This document shows, piece by piece, positions 46,447-59,793 of a stretch of DNA of 64,000 nt (positions are counted from its first letter, which is position 1; every line of letters begins with the position of its first letter). The translations under genes were made by a program, and so were the position numbers. Source of the DNA: Cotesia glomerata (lineage: Eukaryota > Arthropoda > Insecta > Hymenoptera > Braconidae); contig NC_058167.1 of the NCBI RefSeq assembly GCF_020080835.1, positions 6,678,459-6,742,458 of the forward strand, read 5' to 3'. The notes under the pieces are model-generated. The model was not told where the DNA came from, ran no database searches, and saw only the letters and a list, made by a program, of their open reading frames with translations.

Positions 46447-49384
46447 AGATATTGCAGCTCAACCTCAATCATTGTGAGGCTGCGCATGACCTACTCATGC
46501 AAACTGTGCGCAAATTAGAGGCAGACGTAGCACTTATAAGTGAGCCTTATAGACACCTGAGTAACCAACCCTGGGAATCCGACAGCACTAACAAAGCCGT
46601 CATCTGGTCCTGCGGTAAATGTCCTTTTCAGCAGCATGGGTAGATGGCATCCGCTTCTACAGTTGCTATGCACCACCTAGTCTCTCTAATGAACAGTTTG
46701 AAGACTTCCTTGATCAGCTAACTGAGGACGCAAGAAAACACTTTCCCGTGGCAATAGCTGGTGACTTCAATTCCTGGGCAGCAGACTGGGGCAGCAAGTT
46801 CACTAATACACGTGGAAAAGCACTTCTCGAGGCAATGGCCACACTGGACGTAATCCTTCTTAACACCGGTGACACGCCAACGTATACTAAGGGAGAGGCA
46901 AACTCAATTATCGACCTTACATTTGTCAGCAGTTGCTTAGCTCGTAGAGGTTTTTCTTGGAAAGTATTGAACATCTACACAGCCAGTGACTATAGTCATT
47001 ACGATGGGAAATATCAACTGGCCAGAATCTAACAAGAGTCAACAGGAACGCCAGCGCGGTTGGGTGGAAAGTTAAATCTCTCGACCTCACTGCTTTAGTA
47101 GTAGCCCTAGAGTGCGATCCGATCAACGTAGAAACTGCTGAAGAGAAGACCAAGGACCTAATGAGAAGAGTCACCCAGGCTTGCGACGCCAGTATGTCTT
47201 GGAAACGTGGCATGAATTCAAGACCTTCGGTGCACTGGTGGAACGATCACATTAGCATTCTACGTTCAGAGTGTCTTAAAAAAAGAAGAAAGTCTCAGCG
47301 TGGCTACAGATGACCTAACTCCGCAGAGCTGTTGGCAGAGTATAAAAAGACCCGTCGAGAACTAAACAGAGCCATTAAAGAAAGCAAAAGACGCTGCTGG
47401 AAGGAACTGGTCGCAGAAGTAGAGAAAGATCCATGGGGCAGACCGCATAAGGTGGTTATGATCCACCTGAAATGCCAGCCAATGCCATCATCTACGTATC
47501 CACAGCTCCTAGAGAAGATTGTTACTGCGCTGTTTCTCCAACAGCCGGTATTCACCTACAAGTTGGAGCAGTTCAATCCTGAAGACATCCCAACTACCAC
47601 GTTGGACGAGTTGATAGAGGCAGGCAATCGAGTAGGGAATAATAAGGCGCCGGGATTGGACGGAATCCCTAATATTGCTCTGAAATCAATCCTTAGGGCA
47701 GCATCGGCATTATTCCTGGACGTTTACGATACATGCCTGAAGGAAGGGACTTTTCCCCAGAAGTGGAAACAGCAACGGCTAGTGCTACTTCCGAAGGGGA
47801 AAAATCCGCCGGAAGAACCGTCATCCTACCGACCACTCTGCATGTTAGACACGGCCGGCAAGATATTCGAGCGCATAATTCATCAGAGAATAGAGGCTGT
47901 AGTCGATCCACTCCTGGCAGAGAACCAGTTTGGTTTCCGAAAAAGACGGTCAACTCTGGATGCGATCAAATTGGTTGTTGATACAGCCAAGGATGCAATC
48001 GCCGGAACGAGATGGAAGGGTGGAAAGAAGAAATACTGCTTGGTGGCTGCTTTGGACATCAAGAATGCCTTCAACTCCGCTAACTGGGACTGCGTTATGC
48101 GGGCTCTAGAAGAAAAAAACGTACCAGGATACCTTCGCAGAATGGTAGCGAGCTACTTCACAAATAGGGTTCTGAAATATGACACGAAGAACGGTACGAA
48201 AGAGTACGAAATCACCGGAGGAGTGCCACAGGGATCAGTTTTAGGTCCTCTGCTATGGAACATCATGTATGATGGCCTCCTGAGAATAGCATTGCCTACG
48301 GGAGTCAAACTTGTTGCATATGCGGATGACGTAGCTATCGTGATTGTCGCAAAGCACCTCGAAGAGATAGAAATGGCATTTGATATTACATTCAGACGAG
48401 TCAATTTGTGGATGGACCTGATGAACTTGCAACTAGCCAAACATAAAACCGAGGCAGTGCTCATTACCAGCAGAAAAACGGTAGAAACCATCAAGTTGAG
48501 AGTCGGAGAACAAGAAATCACATCACAACCATTTATCCGTTATCTGGGAGTGATGCTGGATGCACGACTCAACTTCAAGCAGCAGGTGGAACACGTCAGT
48601 GCCAAATCGTCAATAGTGAGGGCTAGTCTCGCACGGCTGATGCCTAACATCGGAGGCCCAATGCAGAGCAGGAGGCTACTATTGTCATCAGTAGTCACAT
48701 CAGTGCTCACTTACGGAATATCCATTTGGGCTGATGCACGGGAAACCCAAGAATCATGGAGAAAAGCTGGACCAGTATATCGACTGTGTCCTACGAGTAG
48801 CTAGTGCCTTCCGCACTATATCAGAAGAAGCAGTGTGCGTCATTGCTGGAACCCTACCTTTTAGAGTTCTAGCAGAGGAAAGACGAGCCCTTTACCAACG
48901 AAAAAGGTCAACTGCACTGAGCCCTGAAGAACTTAGAATTGAAGAACGGCAGAACAGCATAGGCCGATGGCAACTACAATGGGATGCTGCAGAGAAGGGT
49001 AGGTGGACGCACAGCCTCATACCGCGGATCGACATTTGGCTTAACCGGAATCACGGCGAGGTCAATTACTATCTTACGCAGATGTTGTCGGGACACGGGT
49101 GTTTTCGAGAGTATCTACACCGCTTTAAGCACGATGACTCTTCGGAGTGCCCGTCCTGCCCAGGAGTTGCTGAAGATGCGGAGCACGTCTTCTTTGTATG
49201 TCCTCGTTTCGATCCATAGCGTGAAGAGTTGAAGAGGATCCTGAACCAGAGAATGCAACCAGATTCACTAGTGGAAGCAATGTTGTCATCAGAAGCTGCC
49301 TGAAACGCTACCAACACGCTTGCAACAGAAGTCCTCCAAGACTTGCGTTCCACCGAAAGAAGAAGAGCAAATATTAGAAGATAG
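46443..49384 (+). pseudogene. ORF2 (endonuclease and reverse transcriptase) of the R1-clade LINE
   Basis: Starts MKILQLNLNHCEAA. The AP-like endonuclease shows R1-type motifs: ISEPYR, YSCYAPPS, AGDFNSWAADWGS, IDLTFVS; at the last motif SDY replaces the catalytic SDH. The RT shows LDGIPN, PSSYRPLCMLDTAGK, FGFRKRRSTLDAI, ALDIKNAFNSANW, GVPQGSVLGPLLWN and AYADD (48317-48331). The C-terminus has CPSC...H...C, the CCHC finger of R1 elements (49149-49200). Frameshifts lie near 46620, between 47030 and 47330, and near 48790. In-frame stops include TAG at 49217-49219 and a TGA near 49302. Confidence 0.85.
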
Positions 49385-49646
49385 AAGGAAGGTAGTTAAC
49401 ACCTTAGCCACCAGAAGGAAGAGCAGTAGCTAGTTCCTCCCCTCACGAAGTAATGCCTGACGGCGGTTCCCATGAGGGATTAGAGGAAAAAAGGAAAAGG
49501 GGTTTAGGGTTTAGTGGGTAGGGGCGTTAGTGTCGAGTTTTAGTATGACGCTGCGTCGAGTCGCCACATATCCAGGCCAAACAACTATGCCTAGAATCCG
49601 TAAAAAGGATTCCCCCCCCCCTAAGGGAAAAAAAAGAAAAAAAAAA
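49385..49646 (+). other. 3' untranslated region and A-rich tail of the R1-clade LINE
   Basis: G-rich block AAGGGGTTTAGGGTTTAGTG, a C-run (49612-49620), then the tail. Confidence 0.7.
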
Positions 49647-49824
49647 CACACACACACACGCACGCACGAATATAGGCATATTCACATCATCGCGAAAACA
49701 TTCAGGGAACCTTCCTAGAACCTCAAAACGTCAAGATCTGATGAGAACTCAATTTTCGAAAAACAGGGTCAAACCAATAACTTCCCGATTTTTGAAAATT
49801 TTCAAATTTCTTAGCAGGAAGTTA
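49647..49824 (+). repeat. CTTCCCGCT repeat family, right part of the split copy
   Basis: Resumes in CA units and continues with ACATCATCGCGAAAACATTC and AATAACTTCCCGATTTTTG to the end AGCAGGAAGTT (one mismatch to the family end). It continues the copy begun at 43662. Confidence 0.83.
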
Positions 49825-52800
49825 AAAAAACTGATCTATCATTTTATTATTACAACTTGTTTCCGTTGTTTGTTTCGCAAAGAATGTTTCATAATTGTTG
49901 TTTTATGTTATTTTTAATGGGCGACTACTTAATTAAATTCAAAAAATTTGACCAAAATTCGACAAAAAAAAATAGTTAATAATATCATAAGAAATCAAAA
50001 TACTGTTATTCCTAGAGTAAAGGTAATTAAAATGTTTTAGATCCTTTAGTGACATTTTTGTAAAAACTCTTGTAATCTATGGAGATACTACTTGATCAAA
50101 ATCACGAAAAAGATTATTTTTTAGGTAATTTCAACGTATAAAAATATTTGCTATCTTTCTTATCTCTTTAGGTATCCCGTTGGACTGCAATCCATTATTA
50201 TGAGAATAAAGAACATTAACAAATAATACTCACCACTTACCTTTTTATTCTCGCCACTTTTGCAACTGATAAAAGATAAAAATTTCTAAGGACAATGTTT
50301 TTATAAAATATAGCACTAAAATCTTGATAGTTGCAAGAGTAAGGCATGGGGTATAGTAAAAGAGGGTTACAAATATTAATTTCAACCCTTTTTCAATAAT
50401 AGTAATTAGGGTTCTTGACCACGAAAAACTTGTTTCTTCATTGGAGTGCTTTTTTAAGTTTTTAACATCTGTAAAACGTATCATATATAAGAGGGTTACT
50501 TCCTTTATGATTGTATGTGATATATGGCTTACCATAACTATACCTAATAATAATATTGAAAGTCTATCGGAGAAATCGCAAAATGATCGCGTGTGCTTTT
50601 ATTCTTTTCTTTGTATTGTTTTTTGGTGCAGAAACACTTGAACTTTAGAAGGGAATGTTTACTTTATTGCTTCTATTTATATAATTTGTTTATGTTCTAA
50701 GTATATTCTTTAAGCCTATAGCCCATCCACGAACTAATTTTTTTATTGATTTCTTTGTAATAAAAAAAAACAAAAACGCTTTAAGTGTTATCGATGTAAA
50801 ATAATTTTTTTTTAATGATAGTCTTGAAAAAATAATTTAATGTTACGTTATTTTTACGTTACTATCAGTTATCAGATTAAACAGCAAATATCAATGTCAA
50901 TCTTTGATACATAAAATTTATTATGTCGTATGCATTTTTAACCGTTCTAAGCTGCTACTAATCCAATTTAATTTAATAGTATTTATTGTGAATATATGAT
51001 AAAATAAACTCCGTTACAGATAAGTGAATAAACATCTGCACTAAATAAAGTTAAGATATAAATCTATGTAAATTAAATAGTAAATTCCTATTTTATAACT
51101 ATACTTTTTCTTAGTATTTTCATAATTTAGTTAGAGTTCAATGACTCTAATTATGTATATTAAATTATTTAATTTAATAAAGCAGGAAATGAGTTGAAGT
51201 GGGTGCAGTACATACACGTGCAGCATGTGATCATATGTAGTGATTAAAATTCGTTTATTCAAGTGAGGGGGGTCAAAAGGTAATCAGGTTGTACCACATG
51301 GTCTAAATAAGCAGCCAGTATCAAAGTGGATCTATAATTATTAAACGAGTTAAATCAATAGAAATCTAAGGGTTGTACCCATTTAAAAAAAAATTGATTC
51401 AAATTTAAGGACATGAAAATAATTAATTTTAATACAGTAATTAGTACTATAAATTGCAAAAGAATTAACGAATTAAAAAAAAAATAATGAGTTATTAAAT
51501 TACAAAAGTTTTTAGTTACGAAATTACAAATTGAAGAAAAAAAGAATTGACACTAAGATTTTTAAATTTTATCATACTTTATTACTTTGAATAGTAATTT
51601 AGTTTTTATCAAAATATTTCGAAAAAAAAAACTTTATCTTCATGTTTACCATAAAATGCTGCATGAAATTCTTTGAATTTTTGAATTTGACGTTTTTTTT
51701 ATTTTTCTTAATGTTATGTTTTTATGTACTATAGTTTAAAATTAGAATTAACCAATCTATCGACAAATAAATTTTAAGGAGCGACTTGGTGAATTCATTT
51801 ATTTTATTTACTAATACATTTTGGCCAGGTGGCCTAAAAACAAGACTTGGTTACAACACTTTATATATCGTTCATTATAATACGATAATCTTTCTTTCTT
51901 ATTCAATTTAAATGAATACAGTCATTTTTCGATTACAATTATTTTTTTAACTCATTAAACATTACAACTGTCATTTTAATAATAATACTTTTACTTATCC
52001 TTATGCATAAAGATGCTGTATTTTAATACTCAAATACTGAAAAAAAAAAAAAAAAATTGAACACCCATTATTATATAACTTAGTATAGGCTATTTTCTGC
52101 TACAAATCTAATCAACAAAGCAGAAAAATGTATCAAGTAGATTATTTAATGTATTTTAATCATTAAAATAATTCCCATGATTTAAGTATACTTTCTGGAA
52201 TTTCTAGGTAGATACTGCAGTCTTGTAGATAGGTATTATTTTGAAATTAACCAAATGCTGTTCGGATCATTAAAGCCCAACTGTTCGTATGTTTATTTGC
52301 AAACTTTTTTACTAGTTGGCCAACAAGAAATTACGATTCCAGATAGTATTACCCGATAAAATTCAATATTAAAAAATGACAATAGTTATGTCTATTTATA
52401 ATGAGGCTGTGAATTGGACAAGTACGAGAACAAGTATTGTAGTAACAAGACTACAAGGTTGTAAAAATGTCAATGGGTGACTGACATGAGAACTTGCTAC
52501 AAGCTGATACGTTGAAATAGAAACGAGATTGAAAAAATAAGTTAAAAAAAGGAGAAGTTGTCGACGTGATTAAAAAGTATACCTATTTATTATTAATACT
52601 GTATTAAAAAGACATTTTCATCCCCACTTATTTGATGCGTAAAACGTAACGTCAAACTAAGTATCACTAATTTTGTAATAAACATTTATGAATATGGTGG
52701 CAAGTATTTACAAAATTGAACTTACAGCAAGTTATTAAGATTAATCTGATGCTTTTATTATATTTTTTTCCGTTCTTATGACTAATAACTTATAACCATC

Positions 52801-52840
52801 CATTCGATGTTCCTTTTTGCAAATATGTATATATAAACCC

Positions 52841-52843
<3 letters not shown>
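49825..52843. other. AT-rich unique sequence, no gene recognised
   Basis: Only short ORFs with AT-driven composition. No repeat boundary seen. Confidence 0.4.

Positions 52844-52918
<75 letters not shown>
52844..52918. repeat. (TA)n microsatellite
   Basis: About 37 uninterrupted TA units. Confidence 0.97.
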
Positions 52919-52921
<3 letters not shown>

Positions 52922-53673
52922 TCATGACAGGACGATGGTATTGAAAAATATAAAGCCTTATGCTAATTTCAAGGACTTAAAAACGATTTTTGTGTTAAGT
53001 TGTCTTCTTGAATTGGGTAGAATGCAATTTAATATTGACTCAGGACTCTAGACGGGCCTCTAAGTGGACAATGGATGAATGTCATTGTCAAAATTTTTAT
53101 ACTTCAACCAACGGTTGAACCTAATTCTTATGTACTGAAAGTTTATGTTTATTTTAATATATTTAAATTTTTTAGACTAATCTAAATAACAAATCAAGAA
53201 AAACGAGTGTTTTTGATGATGATTATACGCTTTTATGATTTTTAAATTGTTGTTTAAAAAATTAGTTGAAGAAACTTGTAAGCTAAAAATTTCATGTGAT
53301 TTTGGCCTAAATATAAATCAGTCAAAAATTTCAATTCAAACGTGATACTTTTAATAGTTCTGTCAAAAGCGGACATAAATTTTAAAAAATATTATTTTGT
53401 TTCGGTGCATAATATTTTTTCTTATTATTTAAAAATAATTATTTGAAATTTTTCAAATAATCTTAGAAAAACATAAATGAATTATTAGCAGTCATCGAAA
53501 CGATCACAGTTTAATAACTTGTTTCTTAAACAATAACAAAATTGTTAATTTTCATAAAAATTAATTAATTCGGATCAAGATTGCTTATAAAGAATTTACA
53601 AAAAATGAATAGACATTTGCTGGTGATTTGACTATATCTGGTTATATATTGATTGTTTTAGATTTGAGGTATA
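52919..53673. other. AT-rich unique sequence
   Basis: No feature recognised. Confidence 0.4.
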
Positions 53674-54638
53674 CACGGAGAAAAAAACTTTGCTATAGGA
53701 ACTCTATAGTAGTTAGTTAATTGTAAAAAGTTCCAGTAGGTTAACGTATTCTTATAGTAACAATACCGTTTAGCTCCTGCAACTCTACATCGTTGAGTTC
53801 TGAGAGCTAAACGTTATTTACCTCTCACAACTCTACAGGATCGTTCTGAGACTATAACAAATTTTTGGAAGTCTGCTTGATAATTTTTTTTTTACGATTT
53901 AGCATTGATAATTTAATAAATACATGCGGCAGAATGAATTTATATTGCCAACAATAATTGTATATGGCAAATAAGAATAGTATTATAATAGAAATAAAAT
54001 AATAATAGAACTTATATTACAAATAAAAATTATTTGTAAAATAAAAATATGGTCGTCACAAAATTATCTTATTTTCTTAATTATATCAATAAATATTGGA
54101 CATAAAATCACTATACCGTATATGCACGAGAAAAGATAAATAAACGAAAACAAATTTTATTTTGTGTTAAATGGGGTCTTTTTAATGTATTTCGATAACT
54201 TATCACTTATCACAATATATTCAACTAATAAATTAAATTAACAGTCACTGCAAATGAACCTTGAAAAACCATAAATACAAAACTGTTCTAACGAAATTCA
54301 ATTTGACAAAAAAAAACCTATTTCTTTAAATAAATAAATTGGGAACTTAATTGTCCTCATATATTTTTAATAATATAGATTAGTAACAAAATAATTATGT
54401 TTGGCATTTTAGAAGGTTATAAAATCTGTCAGCGCACTCCACTACTGCGCAACGTAGAGCGCTCCCAACTATACCGTTTGGCTCTGAGAACAATCCCGTA
54501 GAGCTCTGAGAGCTCAACAACATTGAGTTATCAGAACTAAATAACATTATGTTACTGTAACTCTACAACGAATAGTAAACTGTGTATAGTTGTGGTAACT
54601 CTACAGTTACGTTACCAGAACGAAATTTTTTTTCCGTG
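53674..54638. mobile_element. 965-bp TIR element with CACGG/CCGTG ends, left copy
   Basis: Begins CACGGAGAAAAAAACTTTG and ends TTTTTTTTCCGTG. Subterminal regions at both ends carry repeated GAGCTCTGAGAGCTAAACG- and AACTCTAC-type motifs in both orientations. No ORF. The same element lies inverted at 55136-56101. The ends resemble those of the 535-bp MITE, so they may belong to one superfamily. Confidence 0.85.
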
Positions 54639-55135
54639 TGCAATTCAAATGTGTCAATTTTTCCAATTTTACAAATTTTGTCATTTTTTTTTATTTTTTG
54701 TATGTATTAAGTTATTAATAACAGAAAAAATTTTTCTCTTCTTTAGAACAATATATTTTTTATTATTTATTTTAAAGTGTGATTATTTACAAAAAATAAT
54801 TTACATTATTGTTAATATAGAATTTTTGCTTTAAAACTTCGTTCGTTTTAGATTCATATTTTGTGCTTAGTTTCAAAGATGCTTTTGCATTTCTGTATTC
54901 TATACAGTTTTCAATATTCCAAAAGAAATTATTATATAAGAATGAAATGACTTACTATATAAATTATTAATCTAAACGTCTTGGAAATTAAAAGAAAGCA
55001 GAAATGTATAGAGTCGTTTCCGGACAGAAGGGCCGTAAGGGGCAACTATCCTTACACCCTATACCCTATACCCTACTTATATTAATTATGACGTTACGGA
55101 AAACATTGTTTAATCAATCATTGGGTCTATGTATA
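54639..55135. other. Spacer between the inverted 965-bp elements
   Basis: 497 bp of unique AT-rich sequence with a short ACCCTATACCCTATACCCTA run at 55056-55075. No gene. Confidence 0.5.
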
Positions 55136-56101
55136 CACGGAAAAAAAAATTTCGTTCTGGTAACGTAACTGTAGAGTTACCACAACTATACACAGTTTAC
55201 TATTCGTTGTAGAGTTACAGTAACATAATGTTATTTAGTTCTGATAACTCAATGTTGTTGAGCTCTCAGAGCTCTACGGGATTGTTCTCAGAGCCAAACG
55301 GTATAGTTGGGAGCGCTCTACGTTGCGCAGTAGTGGAGTGCGCTGACAGATTTTATAACCTTCTAAAATGCCAAACATAATTATTTTGTTACTAATCTAT
55401 ATTATTAAAAATATATGAGGACAATTAAGTTCCCAATTTATTTATTTAAAGAAATAGGTTTTTTTTTGTCAAATTGAATTTCGTTAGAACAGTTTTGTAT
55501 TTATGGTTTTTCAAGGTTCATTTGCAGTGACTGTTAATTTAATTTATTAGTTGAATATATTGTGATAAGTGATAAGTTATCGAAATACATTAAAAAGACC
55601 CCATTTAACACAAAATAAAATTTGTTTTCGTTTATTTATCTTTTCTCGTGCATATACGGTATAGTGATTTTATGTCCAATATTTATTGATATAATTAAGA
55701 AAATAAGATAATTTTGTGACGACCATATTTTTATTTTACAAATAATCTTTATTTGTAATATAAGTTCTATTATTATTTTATTTCTATTATAATACTATTC
55801 TTATTTGCCATATACAATTATTGTTGGCAATATAAATTCATTCTGCCGCATGTATTTATTAAATTATCAATGCTAAATCGTAAAAAAAAAATTATCAAGC
55901 AGACTTCCAAAAATTTGTTATAGTCTCAGAACGATCCTGTAGAGTTGTGAGAGGTAAATAACGTTTAGCTCTCAGAACTCAACGATGTAGAGTTGCAGGA
56001 GCTAAACGGTATTGTTACTATAAGAATACGTTAACCTACTGGAACTTTTTACAATTAACTAACTACTATAGAGTTCCTATAGCAAAGTTTTTTTCTCCGT
56101 G
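55136..56101. mobile_element. 965-bp TIR element with CACGG/CCGTG ends, right copy (inverted)
   Basis: Reverse complement of 53674-54638 with very few differences (for example one substitution near 55747 and one extra base). Its closeness to the left copy suggests a recent origin. Confidence 0.85.
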
Positions 56102-59100
56102 CAGTATAATAATGTATAAATAAAAGTAAAGTTGTTAAACTGGCATTGACCATCAGTATCTCGGTCATTATTCAAGTAACAAAATTTATCTGTGTTGTTA
56201 AATTTGCTGCTTTTTTGTTGCAAATTAATTGTTCTAATTAGAATTTTGTTGCTTGGTTAGATTCCAAGCGATCATTAATAATGTCGGTCAATGCTGGATT
56301 GTGTCAATACTAACTTTATAGACGTGAAAAACAAGATGATTTCAGATGAGGGTGAGGGTGAGGGTTGACTGCCAGAGCGAAACGAAAGCTGGCATCATCT
56401 GTAGTCGTAAATCGTCTTTTATCCCGTGTCACATACTATATTTTTGCTATCACTAATATATTAAAATTTCAATATTTAATGTAAGCATAACCAAAATTCA
56501 CAACAATAAATTAAGGGCGCATTAATAGAGGGTAAGGCTTAAAAGTAACTTTTATTTGGTGAAAAGTAGGAAAATTATTTATGCTGTTTGTAACCGTCAA
56601 ACATAATTTTTTTTTTTTTTTTTGATCAACTGATAACTGAGCGTTAATATTAAATTTTTACAATTATACTACAGAAAATGCGGGGCCGCATGTTACAACT
56701 ATTTTTACCTTTTATAAAACGCACTTATGACATATAGCGCACACCCGCTTCTATTATGCGCGTATCAGCCGTGCCTCATGCTCTGACTTGTCCACTCAGT
56801 TGTCACTAATGACTTTTTTTTTTTTAGTTTTCTAACATTATGATTAACCATCATAAATCAACAACAAAAAAGTTAATATAAATAATAATCATTACTATAA
56901 AATTATCATCAATCATAATGTCGAAAATTTTAACTGGGTTTAAAATAAAATTCAAAATTTTTCATGGTTTTGAGTTCTAGCAAAAAAAGATCTGTACAAC
57001 AGGAAAATATAAATATATGTATATTGGAATCAGATCATAACCGATGAATGAACATAATGCGGGGTCTTTGTATATTATATGTATCGTTAACCAATACAGA
57101 AAACTCCACGGTAAAAATGTGAATAATAAATTATTTAATCCACTGTGCACTCTTTTTAGTAGTAAACATCAGCTTCTTTCTCTGTCTATCTTGATAGAGG
57201 TTCAATCTAAAGCCTACTTACACAAATATGTTCATACATGAAGGAATATGGGGGGTGCCTGTGGCACCAAGAAGTAAACGCAGCTGTCCCGCATATTATC
57301 CGTCCATGAAACGGTCCACCAGAAGAAAGAAAAGAAAATGATTTTTTTTTCTCTTTTTACTTTCGCTTATACACATTTATATTTCCGTTTTGTATTAGCC
57401 ACAATGTTAAATAAATAAAATTTTCATGAAAATAAGCAAAACATTTATTATTTATTTTATCAGGTTTGATGTGGTTTTATAAAGAAATGTGTATTTATAA
57501 GATTGTGGTTATAAGGAAGTGAAAAAAATCGATAAGAAAAGAGGGCTTAACATTCGAATAAAAGAATTTAGTGTTAGTTTAATCCTCTATATACAAACAA
57601 AATTTTCTTAAAGCTTTCGGAAAATTTTATTGACCAAGAATCAAGATTTAAGTAGTAATTCACACGTTAGCGTGAAAAAGCATTCAGCACTTATTTGAAT
57701 TATTTGCACAATGTAAAAAAATTGAATTGATTAAAAAAAAAATCTTGAATTAAGAAATTAACTTAAAAAATTTTCTCTTTTTTAAAACCAATAGAAAAGT
57801 TCTCGAACAAAGAAATTTATAAAAATGGTTTTTGATTTAAGATTGTTTTTCCTTAAATTGAGTTAGTTTTTTTTACTAGTGTGTAAATCTACGTTTTGTT
57901 TGAATTTAGTTTTTTGCTGTAGTAATAAATTACACTAATTTGTTACTAGTTACAATGTGTTAATATTCATTTTAGACTATACTTTGTAGATTTTTTGAAA
58001 ATATTTTATCATTGTTACGATAAGAAAATCATTTTTACGAAGACCGATCGTCTTCAAAAATTTATTCTTTTCTTGGTTTCTAAAATTCTGAATTAAAATC
58101 TTTGTATCTTCGATCGATAATTATCGTAAGTTAATCAAAAGTACATTATCTCCTGTCAATATTTCCAATCAAAAATAATTTCTTCGGCTAAAAATAGATT
58201 TTCTTTCTTTTAAAAACTATATAATATACTGTTGTTTTCAATTTTAATTTCTTTGTTCGAAATATTATTAGATTTGATCAAAAAGAAAATTTCATTTTTG
58301 CTTCAAATATTTAAAACTTTTTTCGATCACGCACAAAGTAGTAAAAATCCCACAATTTTTTAGTTCTAGTGGCGTAACAAATTGAATGAATAAGTAGAAC
58401 GAGGAAAAACATTTCATATACTCTGAAAAAAAGAAAAATATCTCCCAGAAAAAGATTTATTAGCTCAAGAGTTTTTGTTAAAATTAACTATTGAAATTCA
58501 TTAACTTCTCGACACAAGAAGATCAAAATCTATTTTCATTATGATAGGCGGACATGTATGTATATGAATCGATTTATTCAAATTATTTAAAAGCTATTCT
58601 GAACAATTCATACAAAATACATTCGTGATAATTATCAAGGATACTTATTTTTTTTTATCAAAAAAGTTTTCTTAATAAAAGTATTTTTTCTCTCAGCGTA
58701 CTCTTTTTTTCCATATCTTTCTTGAAGGGTCTGTTCCGTCACCGTCACCCATTCTCTCTTCTGTCTCCTGAATTAATATTAAATCAAAGTAGATGAGGTA
58801 GCAATTAAAAAAAAAAGATATTAAGTAATTATTATCTTAGTTAAAGCATACAGGATAAATTATATAATAGAGGAAATTAATCAAGTAACCTTCAAAACTT
58901 ATTCATGTGGTCAAGTTTTGAAGCAACACTCAGAAATAGGAATAAGTTGAATGCATATTGGTTTTATGATACTCTAGATGCAGAGTGCCATTGACATAAA
59001 TGTCCTCTAGATCATCCATCATGGCTCTATTGAAATAAACCACAAGAAAAGAAAAATAGGCGGAGAGATGGTTATAGAATGAGATGCCGTGACGCCTTGT

Positions 59101-59394
59101 TGTATGTAAAGGTGTAGGAGAACTGATGCAAAAAAAAAGAGTATATGCTTAGAAATGATGTATATATAAATTTTAGAAAGTAAAGAAGACAATATCGATT
59201 TGGAGCAGAAAAACCAGCTGTCAGCCAAAAGTACGTATTGAAAGTTTCAAATGGCAGACTCTCAACGAGACTTGACTGTATCCAAACACATTATTTAAAT
59301 TATCACTCGGAGTGTATAAAATTTTAAAGAAAATATAACAGAGTATTTCCTTTCTCAAGATGTTTCTCGCCTAAATTAATTGGGTCCTTTTTTT
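56102..59394. other. AT-rich unique sequence with CAAGAA-type patches
   Basis: No gene recognised. Patches at 57600-57860 and 58430-58700 resemble the CAAGAA repeats seen at 25-28 kb. A short GAGGGTGAGGGTGAGGG run lies at 56348-56364. Confidence 0.4.
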
Positions 59395-59793
59395 GGTTAC
59401 ACGTCACGGAATCCGAGGTCATTACATCCGCGACGCTATATCCGCGTCACAATGTCCGCGAAAAATTTAGGGAACTAGGTAAAATAAGGATAAAAGGGAA
59501 AGGGGGGACCTTTTTTGGTAACTGAAAAAATAATAATTCAGACAGCCCGGATCGGGACTCGAACCCGGATCGTTCGGTTACGCGCCAAAGGCTCTACCAG
59601 TTAAGCTATCCAAGACACTGTCCGTAACTACCATTCAGTCACCTATTAAGACCTGACTGAGAAAACGCCACCGTCCATCTTACGGTAAATAACAAATAAA
59701 TTGTAGTTAAATTTGTCATATAGACAAGTCAATGACGTAGTCATGGATACAACGTCGCGGATATAATATCGCTGGATTTCGTGACGTATAACC
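59395..59793. mobile_element. 399-bp TIR element with tRNA-like insert
   Basis: The ends are inverted repeats of about 50 bp starting GGTTACACGTCACGGAATCC (right end GGTTATACGTCACGAAATCC), both containing ATATCCGCG. The flanks CTTTTTTT on both sides (59387-59394, 59794-59801) suggest an 8-bp target duplication, although a T-run makes this less certain. There is no transposase. Confidence 0.8.
59542..59617 (-). other. tRNA-like segment in the 399-bp TIR element
   Basis: On the - strand an A-box TAGCTTAACTGGTA (59595-59608) and B-box GGGTTCGAGTCC (59555-59566) are correctly spaced. A 5-bp anticodon stem TTTGG/CCGAA encloses the 7-base loop CGCGTAA. Base 33 is G and not U, and the acceptor and T stems have mismatches, so this is tRNA-derived and probably not a working tRNA. 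Confidence 0.6.

Larger units (their letters stand above)
44638..49646 (+). mobile_element. R1-clade non-LTR retrotransposon inserted in (CA)n
   Basis: A roughly 5-kb LINE with a 5' leader, ORF1 with CCHC knuckles, ORF2 (endonuclease, RT, C-terminal CCHC) and a 3' UTR ending in an A-rich tail (49628-49646). It lies exactly in the CA tract of a CTTCCCGCT repeat: CA on the left to 44637, CA again from 49647. R1-clade groups known to prefer AC-type microsatellites (Mino, Waldo) have this arrangement. The ORFs carry several frameshifts and stops, so the copy is dead, but it is nearly full length. Confidence 0.87.

Noticed and set aside
55056..55075. ACCCTAT run as a telomere-like sequence
   Set aside because: Only about three units, not the insect TTAGG type, inside a spacer.
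59542..59617. Functional tRNA gene on the - strand
   Set aside because: U33 is missing from the anticodon loop and the acceptor and T stems contain mismatches; it lies inside a TIR element.
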